This document shows, one piece after another, positions 42,339 through 53,779 of a DNA stretch of 64,000 bases. How positions within the stretch are numbered: position 1 is the first letter of the stretch; every line of letters starts with the position of its first letter. The notes under the pieces are model-generated. The model did no database searches. It saw nothing but the letters and a program-made list of their open reading frames with translations, and was not told where the DNA came from. The position numbers and the translations under genes were made by a program. This stretch comes from Cladorrhinum sp. PSN259 (taxonomy: Eukaryota > Ascomycota > Sordariomycetes > Sordariales > Podosporaceae): positions 186,001 through 250,000 of the forward strand of contig MU867085.1 in assembly GCA_033725935.1 (NCBI GenBank). Reading direction: 5' to 3'.

Positions 42339-44640
42339 TGTTTATGCTGTGGAATTTGTTGAAGTGGAGTGAGGAAATCTCTGCTGATAGACGGCTGTGC
42401 TGCAACGAGGTTGTTGTGTGAGTCATTGAGGCCTTTTGCTTAGTGGTGTGGATCCGCTCATGGCTTCAAAAGCCTGCCTTGCCCTGCCCTCCTGTCTCTC
42501 ATCTCCACCTATTCAACCTCCTCCAACATGATAACCAATCCTCCCTTTTCCAGGTCCAGGCCAAGTTGCGCTCTGAGACGTGCTGCTTAACGGGCGCTCT
42601 CGCTGTCACATCAAACAAGGCATGATACTCAGGCTTCGCGTCAACAATGAAGGGATGAAAATAAGGCCGAGCATGGGAGAGGGCTGTCTGGTGATCGCCA
42701 TTGACAGGGTCGGACATGTGTTGGTAAGTGAAACCCAATTTGGGCCGCTGTACAGGGCTGGAATTGGGCACGCAATGAACACAGTCGTGATGATCAGTCT
42801 TTTTCGGCGCAAACGGGATTTTTGCACAAGGCCGGAGTTGGTTTCGTGTCCTAAGGGACCGCGGCTCGGCCACCAACCGGAGGGACGGGAGAATGGGGGC
42901 TGCTCTTTGGATATTTGGTGGCGGCGGGAGAGCGGCAAGTGCAAGGGAATAAAGAACAGCAGATTTCGTTGGAGGCACGGGATGACAATTCCAGGGACCT
43001 CAAGAGCAGAGGGATTCCGATCCTGTGCTGATTCTGGCCATGGATCAACCCGGCCATCACCTCAGCACGAAGAAGAGAGGCTTTTTCAGCTGCGCCTTTG
43101 ATCGTCAGAGGAGGGGTCAATCTTTGTTTGATGCGATTGTGAGTTTGTGTGGTGGTCCCTTGAAACGGAGCAACTCGGGATCTTCGCCGCGGTCCAGGCG
43201 GGGAACTGCCATATTCGCGTACGCGTTAATTGATTTTTGGCGTCGCACGGATACCCGACACACTGTGTGATGCTTCCTCTGTCTTGCCGACTTGGAATCA
43301 GCAACTTCCAGCAAGTTCAAGTTTGTTGAGAGCGGTGAAAGGAGGAGGGGAGGTGGTTGAAGATGAGTGGAGATTGGTCTATTTTCTCACCCGCTCGCCC
43401 ACTCAGAGCTTGCGCATTGGATGTGCAGCATGTCATCGTTGTGATATGTACGGTGCGCGGGCCACCATCCTCAGACCGATCCTTCGTCACCACTAGATTG
43501 CTGCCCGTCGGTCCGGAGAATGCAAACGGAGAAAATGACTGGAACTTTGGGTGGCACGCCTTGCTTATGACTGCCATTATCAGGTACTGAAAAAGGGTTG
43601 GGAAAGTTTCATCATCACAAGTGGCGGGCAGCAGCTTCCATTCCACTGCGGATCCACTTCGAGGGTAGAAAGTTTGGAACTCGAGTTGAATGGGCAGGAG
43701 CAATCGTCAAATTGAGTGATATCTTGCCCCGAGTTCCGGACTCGATTGTGCTTCTTCAGCCACGAGGGTGCATGATATGGAGATGGGTCAAAAAAAGGCT
43801 AACAAAAATTGCTCAATCTCAGCAAATTCTCAACACAACCATGACCATGTCTTTTAACATCCTGATCAGTCCGCTCACGTGTAATCCGCACCTGCATGCT
43901 GTCAATGTGCCGATATCAAACACAGAAATGGGTCATCAAAGGGAAAGTGATAATCTGCAATCGACGGGACGGAGTCCGTCTTGGAGCACACAATATATTG
44001 TTGATCATCCAATGTCCCAACCCCGAGTGTTTCTAGGACCTTCGGGATACACGACCGTCAAATAGCTGGGTGATGCGGCATATGGGCTGAGAAGATGGTG
44101 GTAGCGAACAGCGACCATGGTGAGTGGATGATGATGCGCTGCGACGACGAGGCAAGTGCAGAAAAACGGATGCACTGATGCAGTCATGCAGGTCTGTGGC
44201 TCCCTTTTTCTTTTTGCGAGTCTTTTGGACTTTTGGGCGGACCGGGCGTGGCACCAGCATCCAGCATCCAACCAATCTCAACCAACAATTTCGAACAAGT
44301 CAACGATTTGCGGCCCATGGTGTTTTGGCTGCCTGTCGGTCTGTTTGGCGTTGGCTGCCTTGATCACGGCGCACAGTGTCTCGCTCGTTACCACTTTCAC
44401 ATGACACGGAATTCCCATCTCCAGAATCCGTCTCGTAGTCAGCCGCCGTCCTTTTTCTTTAATTTTTGTCTCTTGAAAGGAAATGCAGCGATCCGCAGCA
44501 AAGCCCGACGAACACAGAGTGCCGTGTTTCGTCGGCCCAACAAGCTCTAGCCTTGCTCGGCTTCTCTATGTGATATTGCCGTGACATATTGCCCCGAGTC
44601 GGGTCGTTGAGATGTTGTCTTGAACATGAACATCGAAAAA

Positions 44641-44665
44641 GGGGGGAGGGGGGAGGGGGGAGGGG
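44641..44665 (+). other. G-quadruplex motif
   Basis: Runs of 6, 6, 6 and 4 G are separated by single A residues, the tightest loop geometry for an intramolecular G-quadruplex. Confidence 0.85.
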
Positions 44666-47600
44666 TGGTGGTCCAATTACAACCCACGTTCAACGTTGCT
44701 TTTTGATGCAGGAGATGCCACAGGCGATATCAGCTCTTTTACTCGATGGAAAAAGGTCCCTTTGGTTGGCCGCGCATCGCTTCTTGGGACGGGAAGCTTG
44801 GAACTGGGCACTGCAATGGACCCTGTCCCGAAACAGCAATCGTGATGAGGGGCAGCGCGGGAGGTTGGAAGATACCAGTCGGGAGCCCGGGCCCATCTTT
44901 TTGGAGTTATTGGGCACACTTTCTGCTCTGCTGAGTAAAAAAAGCGCATCCTTGGTGTGACCCTCTCGTGCCCCTCAGGACCAACAAAGATTCCCTGGCG
45001 ACGGCATGACCTGGGCGAGATCAGGCTCGGGGGCAACCCATTTCCAGCAGGAACATCTAAACCTTCGCACTGTGCTTCACTTTCGAGCCTGCACGCCCCA
45101 GGTGAATCCAGCAATTACATTAGTTGCACCCTCATCAAACTCCGACGATGAGACAAAACTTACAAAACCTGCTCTTGCTGACCACTTCTCCCCGGATAGC
45201 AGAGGTTAATGGCGCCATGGGGTAGTAACGCCTTCAAGTCACAAGGACCCACCGATTTTGATAGTGGAAAACCCACACGGCGCATTCGGTATCATCTGCG
45301 GGACCCGGCACGCCCGTGGTCGTGATGCCGGAGGGGCTCCGGAGAGTCGCCGGATGCGTTGAGCTTTCCCGGCGCTTCCGTCTGCCTCAATTCCTATAAG
45401 CCACAATGCTACGCTCTTTGACAAGCAAAGGCGTTTGGTGTGGACGCCCTTGCTTTTTCATCATCCGCTCTGGACAATGCCTGTCCATGCTTTCCAGGTT
45501 GTTGCCTTTTCACCCACTCACACTCACACCGCAAATGGGAAATATTGAAACCATCATTTTTTTTCTTGGGCGAGAGCGGGGCTAAGGGCACAATTAAGAG
45601 ACCGAAGACCGCCAAAGAGGCTCCCCTCCCGGTCCGCATGATGGTGGATCATCAGAGACAAGAATGAGGTTACCACGCGGTCATAGAAAGACTGGTGCAG
45701 ATCCCAGGTAAATTTTGTTAGTGCTTTTGCACAAGTCTTTTCCACGACCGCGTGGCTACTACACACCGACATCAACCATTTGCCACCGATTTTTTTTCTG
45801 ATCAAGCGAGAAGGAGGGGGTTGGATGGATCTCAAAGCGACTTGATGATGATGATGCAGCAGTGGACAACTTGCAAGGAAGTGCGATTCGGGCTAAAGTT
45901 TTTGGTGACTTTTAACGCCTCGTCCCAGTGAGGGAAAAAGGGAAAACAAAGACGAAAAATTACTGGGTCCATCGCGTGACTTGCCCAAGAAAAAAACCGA
46001 AAGCAGAGACCAATCGGCAAAACTGAAAGGAGGCATCTTCAAGACAAACCAATATACGTACGCCACTGGGCTTATATCTAGGTACCTGCTGTCTTCGGCC
46101 GGTGCTCTCCCTTCGTAATCCGCACTTGTATGTATACTTTGCAGCTGTGCAGGGTCGCACAGTGCCTCCTCCCCTCCACTGACTAGTTACAAATGGCCTG
46201 TTGCGAGACTGCAACCCCGCCATCAGGTGCACTATCTAGGGACTTGCGAAGTTGCCGTAAGAAACAAGCCGCCCGCTCCGTGATGGTGATACACCCCTTG
46301 CAAATGACATGACAATGTCAGACACACAGGGGCGCCCCCCAACAAACCTGCCAAACTCCCGTCGGCACACTAGACAATCTCTGCTGGATGGATGATAAAT
46401 GAGCAAAATGATATTAGAAAGATAGGAGAAAAGGGAAACCTTGAAGCGACTTGGACCGTGTGGGGGAAACGTTAATTACTTGCACCCGTTGCCCCAGCCC
46501 CAGGCCGTAAATTGATAAGGCCACGCCGCCTGGGCAGTTCAGACTTCAGCTGTGCTTCAAACACCCAGGTTCCAGCCACAGACATGGCGAGGCGAGTGTG
46601 CCTTCAATAAAGTGCAATGAGACAAGAGACACTCCTGATCATCAGCATCACCACATGGTCATGACCTATCTGATTTAGTGATATCACAGGTCTCACCGGA
46701 GTACGGTAACAAGGCGCTGCCACATTTCCGGTGGCTTATATCACTTTCTCTTTTCTTCTTCTCTTGACTTCTCTGAACTAAATCTTGTGTCTCATTGGAC
46801 ATGCACCACCTCGATGACAATTGTCAGGAGAAAGAGTGAACAGAAGAGATGCAGCTTTCCCCCGCACTGTCCCACCAGTCTTTCTGTTTCCGTTCTCCGT
46901 CGACTCCGTGCCTGTGTCCGCCCCCCTGGACCTGCCTTGTCTGATACACACTGCACACACATCGGCACACACGAGACCAAGACCCGTCGGCTGTGTGAGT
47001 GAGAGAGCCAGTGATTGAGTGGGCGAGTGATGCCGGTGTCCTGCCGAGAGGAGGGCCGACAGGGGCTAGCCTACTACATGTCCACTGCAGCCGATAATAA
47101 ATAACAATAATAATAATTAACTATCACAGTCGAGTTGGTTCGAGCTGTGTTGCAGAATTTATAGAATCATTCATCAAACGCTGCATGATTGACTGCGCAC
47201 TAGCAATTCTTAAAAAAAAAAAAAAAAAAAACCGCTGCAACCCTTCGGCATATTATTTAAAAATCCAGTTGGTTTATGGTTCCGATTCCGAAGAGAAAGG
47301 GAATAAAGAAACTCAAGTGATTCCTGACGACAGAAAATGAGACAAGGCGCACTGTGTGCGGCATGATTTCCATTCCTGTCGTAAAACGGATCCGGGGATC
47401 CTTCGGCCCAGGAAACCAAGCAACCAGGCGCTGGGGAAAGCCAGTGAGCGCACTCCTGCTCAGCACACACGCAACGACGCCCCCCACACCAAAAAGGAAA
47501 ACCACCGACCCCCAGCCCAAGCCCAGACCAGGCCAAACATAGTTTCGCAGCCATGCATTCGACGCACCATCCATCCATTCATGTTCGATTTAACTTTTTC

Positions 47601-48812
47601 CAAGGAACCCCATTTCCCTCACGGCTCCCTGCCTTCCGCACCAAGGCGCAGTTTTGTTTTATTCTAATTCGCCTCACCCCTTTCCCTTCCAGGTTTTTCC
47701 CTCAAATAAGGGAGCATGAAGAGAGAACGAGCATCATCATCAGCATGCAACCAAAAGGGCGGAGCGGGGAGGAGGGCCAAGCCCGAAAACCAGATTGGGA
47801 CCGAATACGTAGATTTTGATGGATTGATTGATGGACCTTTTTCATTCTTGATGACATGAGCTCGTGTTGATAGACGAAGCATGCGCACACCGTACCGTAT
47901 ACTTTTTACCGACACGACACACATGGACCACCACCGCCTCAAAAAAAAAGAAAAAAAGAGACAGGCAGCCACTCACATCAACACCAGAGATATCGTGAAA
48001 TTTCGTTGGATGCCACTGGGTCGGGCAACATGTAAAGTTGCACCAAGCCAGAACCATACCACATTTTCCAAATCCAAATGCATGCAATCGGGCTCCAATT
48101 TTTTTTCTTTTATTTTTTTTTCTTTTCGTGTCATTCGAAAAAAATACGGCTTCCTTTTCTTTTGGTTTGACCTCATTGGGGACAAACCCCCCTGTTTGTG
48201 CTGTGTGTCTCTTACTCGGACATCTCTTTCTGCTTTCAGCGTTGCTCCTTGTCCTGGGTGGTCACTCACCCACACACCCCTTCCCACCCGCTCTCACTCA
48301 TTCAATCAACTGTGTAGTCCCGGAAGAAAGACAGACATAGGCCAGGGGTCGTTTTGGGAGCGAGTTTTACCTCTTCTCGCCCGTTCCCGAAATTTGAATG
48401 CGGAATGAGAGTGAACAAGAAGCAAAGGAATTGATTGACTCAACAAGTACTGTACTTACCGGAACTGGCAATTTGGTGGGTTGCCGCGGGGGATGGACGG
48501 ACAACAACACAGGGGCTGCCTCCCGTGAGACTTCCGGAAATCAAAAGTGGTCAACCGTTCGGTGTCCTTTTTTTTAATGCTAGCGGATGAGGGTGTCTCC
48601 AGTGGTGGGGAGGACAAAGCGTCCTGCGGCGGGGAAACAACAGAAAATGGGTGGGAATCATGGGCGTGGCCCGAAAGATCTCAAATCCCTAATAAAAAAA
48701 AAGGGATCAATCAATGGAACATGCAAATCCAGTAAGAAATAGTTTATACTAGTAACATTATCCCGTGTTATTTCCCCCTTCCCAGCAGAAGGAGGCAATG
48801 GAAGGTATCATT

Positions 48813-48860
<48 letters not shown>
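48813..48860. repeat. CAT/ATC trinucleotide microsatellite
   Basis: About 16 perfect ATC units, non-coding as far as can be seen, roughly 1.2 kb before the cyclin ATG. Confidence 0.95.
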
Positions 48861-50025
48861 TGGCATCATAATCATCAACACCAGCCTGCAGGGGCAATTC
48901 TTCACACTTGCTTGTTGAAGACCGACGGTCAACTTGAATTTTACCAAGAGCTGCCAGCCCAATCAGGACAGAGTCCAGTGATTGCCTGCAGCAGCGCAGC
49001 AGAGAAGAAAGAACCCGCCAAAGAAACTCGCAGAAGAGACCGAGATAAAAGAAAGCCACGCTAAACCCACTATGGCCCCACATTGGAAGCGAGGAATCGG
49101 CGGCGCGATTGGCTGGAACTTGGAACTGGATTGGCTCCTCAGTGCATGTGGACGGGTGGACACTGGCTGGGTCTGGGAAGGCGGAGGTACCTGGGTACCT
49201 CTAACTTTTTTGGTCTCTGGCAACGCAACCGGCCAAGCAGCTTGCAGCACAGGACGACCGCGGCGGCACAGCGCCCCCTTGCACGGCACCAGACAACGAC
49301 GTCGACCAGGGACGAAGTAAATTAGCAGCATTTGCGGCGACCAGGAACTAATCCATACCAAGTACGCAGCAGAGCAACGCAGACGAGCTACCGACCTACG
49401 CAACTTCCTCACATGGATGCGCAGAGGTATGGATGTGTCTAGTGCACGAGGATCTGTCTCCTCTTCCTCCTCTTCCTCTTCTTCCTTTTCTTGTTCAAAG
49501 TTCAAGTTGTTGCATGTCGCCAGAAGATTTGAACGGCGACATCGTCAACCACCACCGCCATAACGCATAGCCTTTTGGTCCCATCTCACCACCCGCAAGG
49601 TACCGCCTCCACACACCACCACCACCACCCCCCAATCCGACACAACATTACTCACCGTACAAAGAACAAGTGAGCTCGTTGTATCGTTGTTTTTAGTGGA
49701 AGCGACTGGACTGGACCACCGGCTGGACCCGACTCGGAAGAAGAAGGAAAAGAAGAAGAAGCTTCCTGCTACGTCTTCCACGACTGCCCTGGATTTGGAA
49801 TAAGGTGTACAACAAAGAGGGGGAAGCTTGCCGCCCTTGAACCTTCTTCACTGCAACCACACCTTCCTCATCGATTCCACTCTTATATACAATTGCCTAT
49901 CTGGTCATGGGTCGGAAATAGGTTGCTGGCTCAGAGGAAGGAACTGAGCAGCCACAGGCAGGTTCGACCGAGTTGCCAACATTCTCTGCAATTCAACAAT
50001 TAATCGACCTGGAAATTCCCCGCCC

Positions 50026-52356
50026 ATGAATTCGATTGCAAGCGCACCTTCAATTCACTACCGCCCCTCCGCCCTCTCCTCCCTGCACCACCTTCTTCCC
50101 ACTGGTCTCCGAACACCGCCAGTCGACGACGAGAACATGGGAACGACCACCTACGAGATGCCTCACTTGGCACCCTCCAAAACCCACCACCACATCCACA
50201 ACCACCACCCAGCGTACTCATCATCATTACCGCAGTCTGATCGTTACAGGCCAGCCCTCAACGAACGACCACCACCAAACGAGCAGGTCTTCCATCCATC
50301 GTCACTATGTTCCGCTCACCCACCACCTTCGCAACCACCAAACAGCTACGCCCAAGCCCAAGCCCAGCCTCCAGCTCAGGCACAGGTTCAAGCCCCAATA
50401 GCAAGACAACCGAGACCACAGGTTCCCTCCAGCGTTCCGTCAAACTCCTTCCACCCCTCTTTGACCGGCTCAGCAGCACAGCAACCAGTCCCGCAACGAC
50501 AACCGAGCTCGAAGCAGCCCGCGCGATACTCGACGCCTTTCACGGACCAGAGCTTGGTGTTCCACAGCATGGAGATACCAGAACGCATCAGTGCACGAGG
50601 TGGGAATCTGGCTCATTTTATGGCTGAGGTGACATCATTCTTTTGGTTCGAGTCGTCACACACGATCGAGATGGCCGAGAAGATGCGGAGCTTTCCACCA
50701 AATACGCCGATTCCTCGTCTGGCAGCGAATGCCATTGCCCCGGCCGCCTTCAAGACTTGGGCTTCGCAGGTGGTTTCAACGACGCAGATAGCGCGGAATG
50801 TGGTGCTTTTGGCTTTGTTGTACGTTTATAGGTTAAAGAAGAGGCTGTCGAGCATCCGCGGTGGTCTTGGCAGCGAGTACAGACTACTTACGGTGGCAAT
50901 GATGCTTGGAAACAAGTTTCTGGACGATAACACGTACACGAACAAGACTTGGGCGGATGTGACGGGTTTGGGAGTGGTCGATATCCATTTGATGGAGGTC
51001 GAATTTTTGAGCAATGTGAGGTACAACTTGCTGGCATCGGCAGAGGAGTGGCATGAGTGGCTGGATAAGCTCGCTAGCGTGCGGGAGTACATGGAACTTG
51101 CACAGCGGTCTCCATCTCCCTCGCCATCACCGCTGCTCATCCCATCGCCGACGCACCGGAGCTTCGAGCGCAGCTTTGCTGCATCCCCGCTCCCATCTCC
51201 TCTGAACTCTCACCACGCATACTCTTCTCAGCAAGCACTCAAGCAATCGCCCAGCTTCGGTCCTTTCCCAGGCACCAACGGCGCTACCAGCTGGCCATCA
51301 CCATGCCCGGCCCCCAAGAATGCCATCTCCCCGCTGGCCCTGAAGCCCGAACACCACTTGTCGAGAAAGCGCAGTTTTCCCGAAGACGACCCGACGGAAC
51401 CCCCTGCGAAGCGTGTTGGTCGCATTCTCGCCGAGCAGCAGCAACTCCCTCACCCTGCACGACCTGCACAGTCGCTGCCACAGTACCCTCAGCAACAGCA
51501 GGTGCAGTCGCAGAAACCAAATGGCTTGCCGCGCATGACCAATATGGCGCCAGTCTCTACCGTACACGCCGTACTTGCTGGAGCCGAGCAGGGCAGACTC
51601 GCGGTGCCAAATCTCACGCTCAACACCTCTCAGACAGCTACGATTGGAACAACTCAACCTTTTGCCCAGTCAGTCTATGCTCCGGCGCAGGCCTCTCCTC
51701 TTTCATTGCCTCCTCTCGTATCTGGCGTCCGAGCAATGTCGACGGTCTATCCTACCACGACTGGATACGCTCCGCAGCAATCGCTACCCGCAACTTGTGC
51801 CCCCAGCATGGTGTCTACGCCTCAGACGGTCACTCCCACGACTAGCTTCCCTCCGATGACTTACGGCACACCCACGAAGCGGCTATCTCCTCAACATCCT
51901 TTGGCATCAAGTGCATCTTTTGCTGCGTCGTCGCCACTTGTCGACTCGTATGGACACCACACAGGAACTCCGGTTGGGAGCATGGGCACTGCCAGCGGCG
52001 TCCATACACCGATCTCGCATTCTCCTTCCATTTATCTGCAGCACCGCAACAGCCCGTACAAGCCGGTTAGAGGTGTCAACACTTTGCTGATTCCCCCCCC
52101 AGCTGCATTTTTGCAGCAGTATCATTATTCCAACGCCTTAACCCCGAGTCATTTGCATTACCAGCCGCTTGGAAGGAGGAATGAGTACCGGACCGGCATC
52201 GTTCCAGAGTACACCATGCCGCATCTGGCTGACCGGCATCCCAATGGGCTGCCATCAGCACCCTACCAACCAATGCACCAGCAACAACAGCAAGTCTTGC
52301 CGAATCCTCACCAGAACAGGGCACAGCAGCAGATACCCTACCAACCGCATTACTGA
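50026..52356 (+). CDS. Pho80/Clg1-type cyclin
   Basis: Cyclin-domain protein of 776 aa, single exon, expected to activate a Pho85-like cyclin-dependent kinase. The N-terminal 170 residues are His/Pro/Gln/Ser-rich and disordered. The cyclin box spans about residues 173-358: FFWFESSH, TWASQVVSTTQIARNVVLLALLYVYRLKKR, the helix-3 block YRLLTVAMMLGNKFLDDNTYTNKTWADVTG, and LMEVEFLSNVRYNLLASAEEW. LGNKFLDDNTYTNKTW is characteristic of the Pho80 subfamily rather than B-type or G1 cyclins. The long C-terminus is Pro/Ser/Gln-rich with SP/TP sites (e.g. SPSPSPSPLLIPSP), likely phosphorylated. The ATG at 50026 opens the frame; an internal ATG at codon 38 is possible. The unusually long upstream non-coding DNA may carry complex regulation (inference). 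Confidence 0.92.
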   Translation: MNSIASAPSIHYRPSALSSLHHLLPTGLRTPPVDDENMGTTTYEMPHLAPSKTHHHIHNHHPAYSSSLPQSDRYRPALNERPPPNEQVFHPSSLCSAHPPPSQPPNSYAQAQAQPPAQAQVQAPIARQPRPQVPSSVPSNSFHPSLTGSAAQQPVPQRQPSSKQPARYSTPFTDQSLVFHSMEIPERISARGGNLAHFMAEVTSFFWFESSHTIEMAEKMRSFPPNTPIPRLAANAIAPAAFKTWASQVVSTTQIARNVVLLALLYVYRLKKRLSSIRGGLGSEYRLLTVAMMLGNKFLDDNTYTNKTWADVTGLGVVDIHLMEVEFLSNVRYNLLASAEEWHEWLDKLASVREYMELAQRSPSPSPSPLLIPSPTHRSFERSFAASPLPSPLNSHHAYSSQQALKQSPSFGPFPGTNGATSWPSPCPAPKNAISPLALKPEHHLSRKRSFPEDDPTEPPAKRVGRILAEQQQLPHPARPAQSLPQYPQQQQVQSQKPNGLPRMTNMAPVSTVHAVLAGAEQGRLAVPNLTLNTSQTATIGTTQPFAQSVYAPAQASPLSLPPLVSGVRAMSTVYPTTTGYAPQQSLPATCAPSMVSTPQTVTPTTSFPPMTYGTPTKRLSPQHPLASSASFAASSPLVDSYGHHTGTPVGSMGTASGVHTPISHSPSIYLQHRNSPYKPVRGVNTLLIPPPAAFLQQYHYSNALTPSHLHYQPLGRRNEYRTGIVPEYTMPHLADRHPNGLPSAPYQPMHQQQQQVLPNPHQNRAQQQIPYQPHY

Positions 52357-53779
52357 AGCGATAGATTGTGGTCTTTGTATTACTATTAATTTTCTTTTTT
52401 CTTTTCGACTTGCATATGCATACTTTGGCGTTTCAATTGGGAGACCCCGACTTTGTTATTTACCTGTTATGAGTTCCGGGATGGGTTCGGGATCAAATGA
52501 TGGATTCACCACTGGGAATGGGAGGCAAACTGTGAATCAGCATTTTATGAGATTTTCTATGTGAAGGCTTTTTTCTGACAAGAGAACGAAAGAAGACAAT
52601 GTCACCACCACATTTTGGGTTGGTATTGGTATTGTTGTTTTATACCATGATAAGAAGAGGAGAGAGACATGATGCAGTTGGCGTTTGGGGTGAATAATGG
52701 AGCAGAAAGCTACCAACCACAATGGAGAGTGAAGAATGAACTTGGCCCATATTCTGGGCAAATGTATACTATTATCAAACTGTTGGTTGTTTTCTCGTTG
52801 ACAGATGTTATGGTCATGATTAGTAAGATGAAGTTTGCCAGTCAAGAAGGCTTGGGCTGACGTGGTGAATATGGATGGTTACGGCTGTTGGTGGCATTAT
52901 TGGTTGATAGTCTGACGATGGCTGGTGATGTGATAGCAAAATAGCGAAATATCAGACTCCCTCACTCGTCTGTATCCCACCCTTTTTTTAAAAAAAAATT
53001 TAATTTTTAATTTTTTAAAAAATTGGTGATGTTGAGGAGAGCTCCTGGGGAGGCAACGAACGCACCGTGACTGCCCCCTTTCCACCAACATACAGTACAT
53101 ACAAGTGTCTATTAATGATGTATTTTTTGGCCATGTTACAAAACGGGTTGATATCATTCTCATAGGAGTAAGTGCCCGGAGAAGTAGGTGATAGAGCTAC
53201 TAGATAGCCATATAATCCCATAACTTGAACAACTGGGAATAATAATCCGTATTGATGATGATGATTTGTAACAAACTAAACACACCGAATAACCTCCCTC
53301 CCAGTCCCGTTCCAATCCTTCAAAGACTAAAAACCAGACAAAAGCAGACGCCATGCAATAAAACCCAGCCAGTCCGATCTTCTTCATCCTGACAACAATT
53401 AATGCTTCGTGATTGTGGCTTCGGTTGTCTCGTATGCCATGACTGTAATAAAACAAGAATCCCTTTCGTCTCGCCATCCACCATAAACGTTAAAGAATTA
53501 AAGCAAGTTCCCTAAATAAGAGGGAATTTTCGTTTATTCATATCCATCCATCAATCCATCAATCCATCCATCCATCCATCCATCCATCCAGTCCGTATGT
53601 CATGATTTCGTTTCCAGACTTCTGTACGTTCCAATGTGGGCATGGTGTTGTCGCGTTCTATAATTTCGCAAATCCTCAAAACCTGAACGCCCCCGAGTTA
53701 CTGTCTTTCCAAACTCCTCAAATGCAGCTTCAAAAACAAATACTGTGTGCTAAATGCGTTATGTGCAATGCTGGCTCCA
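52357..53779. other. Convergent intergenic region between cyclin and arrestin genes
   Basis: Both flanking genes end here, so only 3' ends are expected. There is an A/T-only block at about 52983-53022 and an ATCC microsatellite. No gene was recognised. Confidence 0.6.
53542..53590. repeat. ATCC tetranucleotide microsatellite
   Basis: About twelve ATCC units, two of them interrupted by an extra A, in the 3' flank of the arrestin gene. Confidence 0.9.

Larger units (their letters stand above)
42339..50025. other. Gene-poor region, right part
   Basis: About 7.7 kb upstream of the cyclin gene without a supportable gene. It contains a G-quadruplex motif (44641), an A21 run (47211-47231), a CAT microsatellite (48813) and CT-rich tracts near 49450-49490. 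Overlapping ORFs of 100-180 codons on both strands have no domains. Confidence 0.5.

Noticed and set aside
42580..43101. 173-codon plus ORF with a 159-codon ORF on the opposite strand
   Set aside because: Both strands are open and neither shows a domain or codon pattern like the clear genes here.
48963..49505. 180-codon minus ORF with a Glu run
   Set aside because: The Glu run comes from a CTT/CCT tract and the rest has no recognisable domain.
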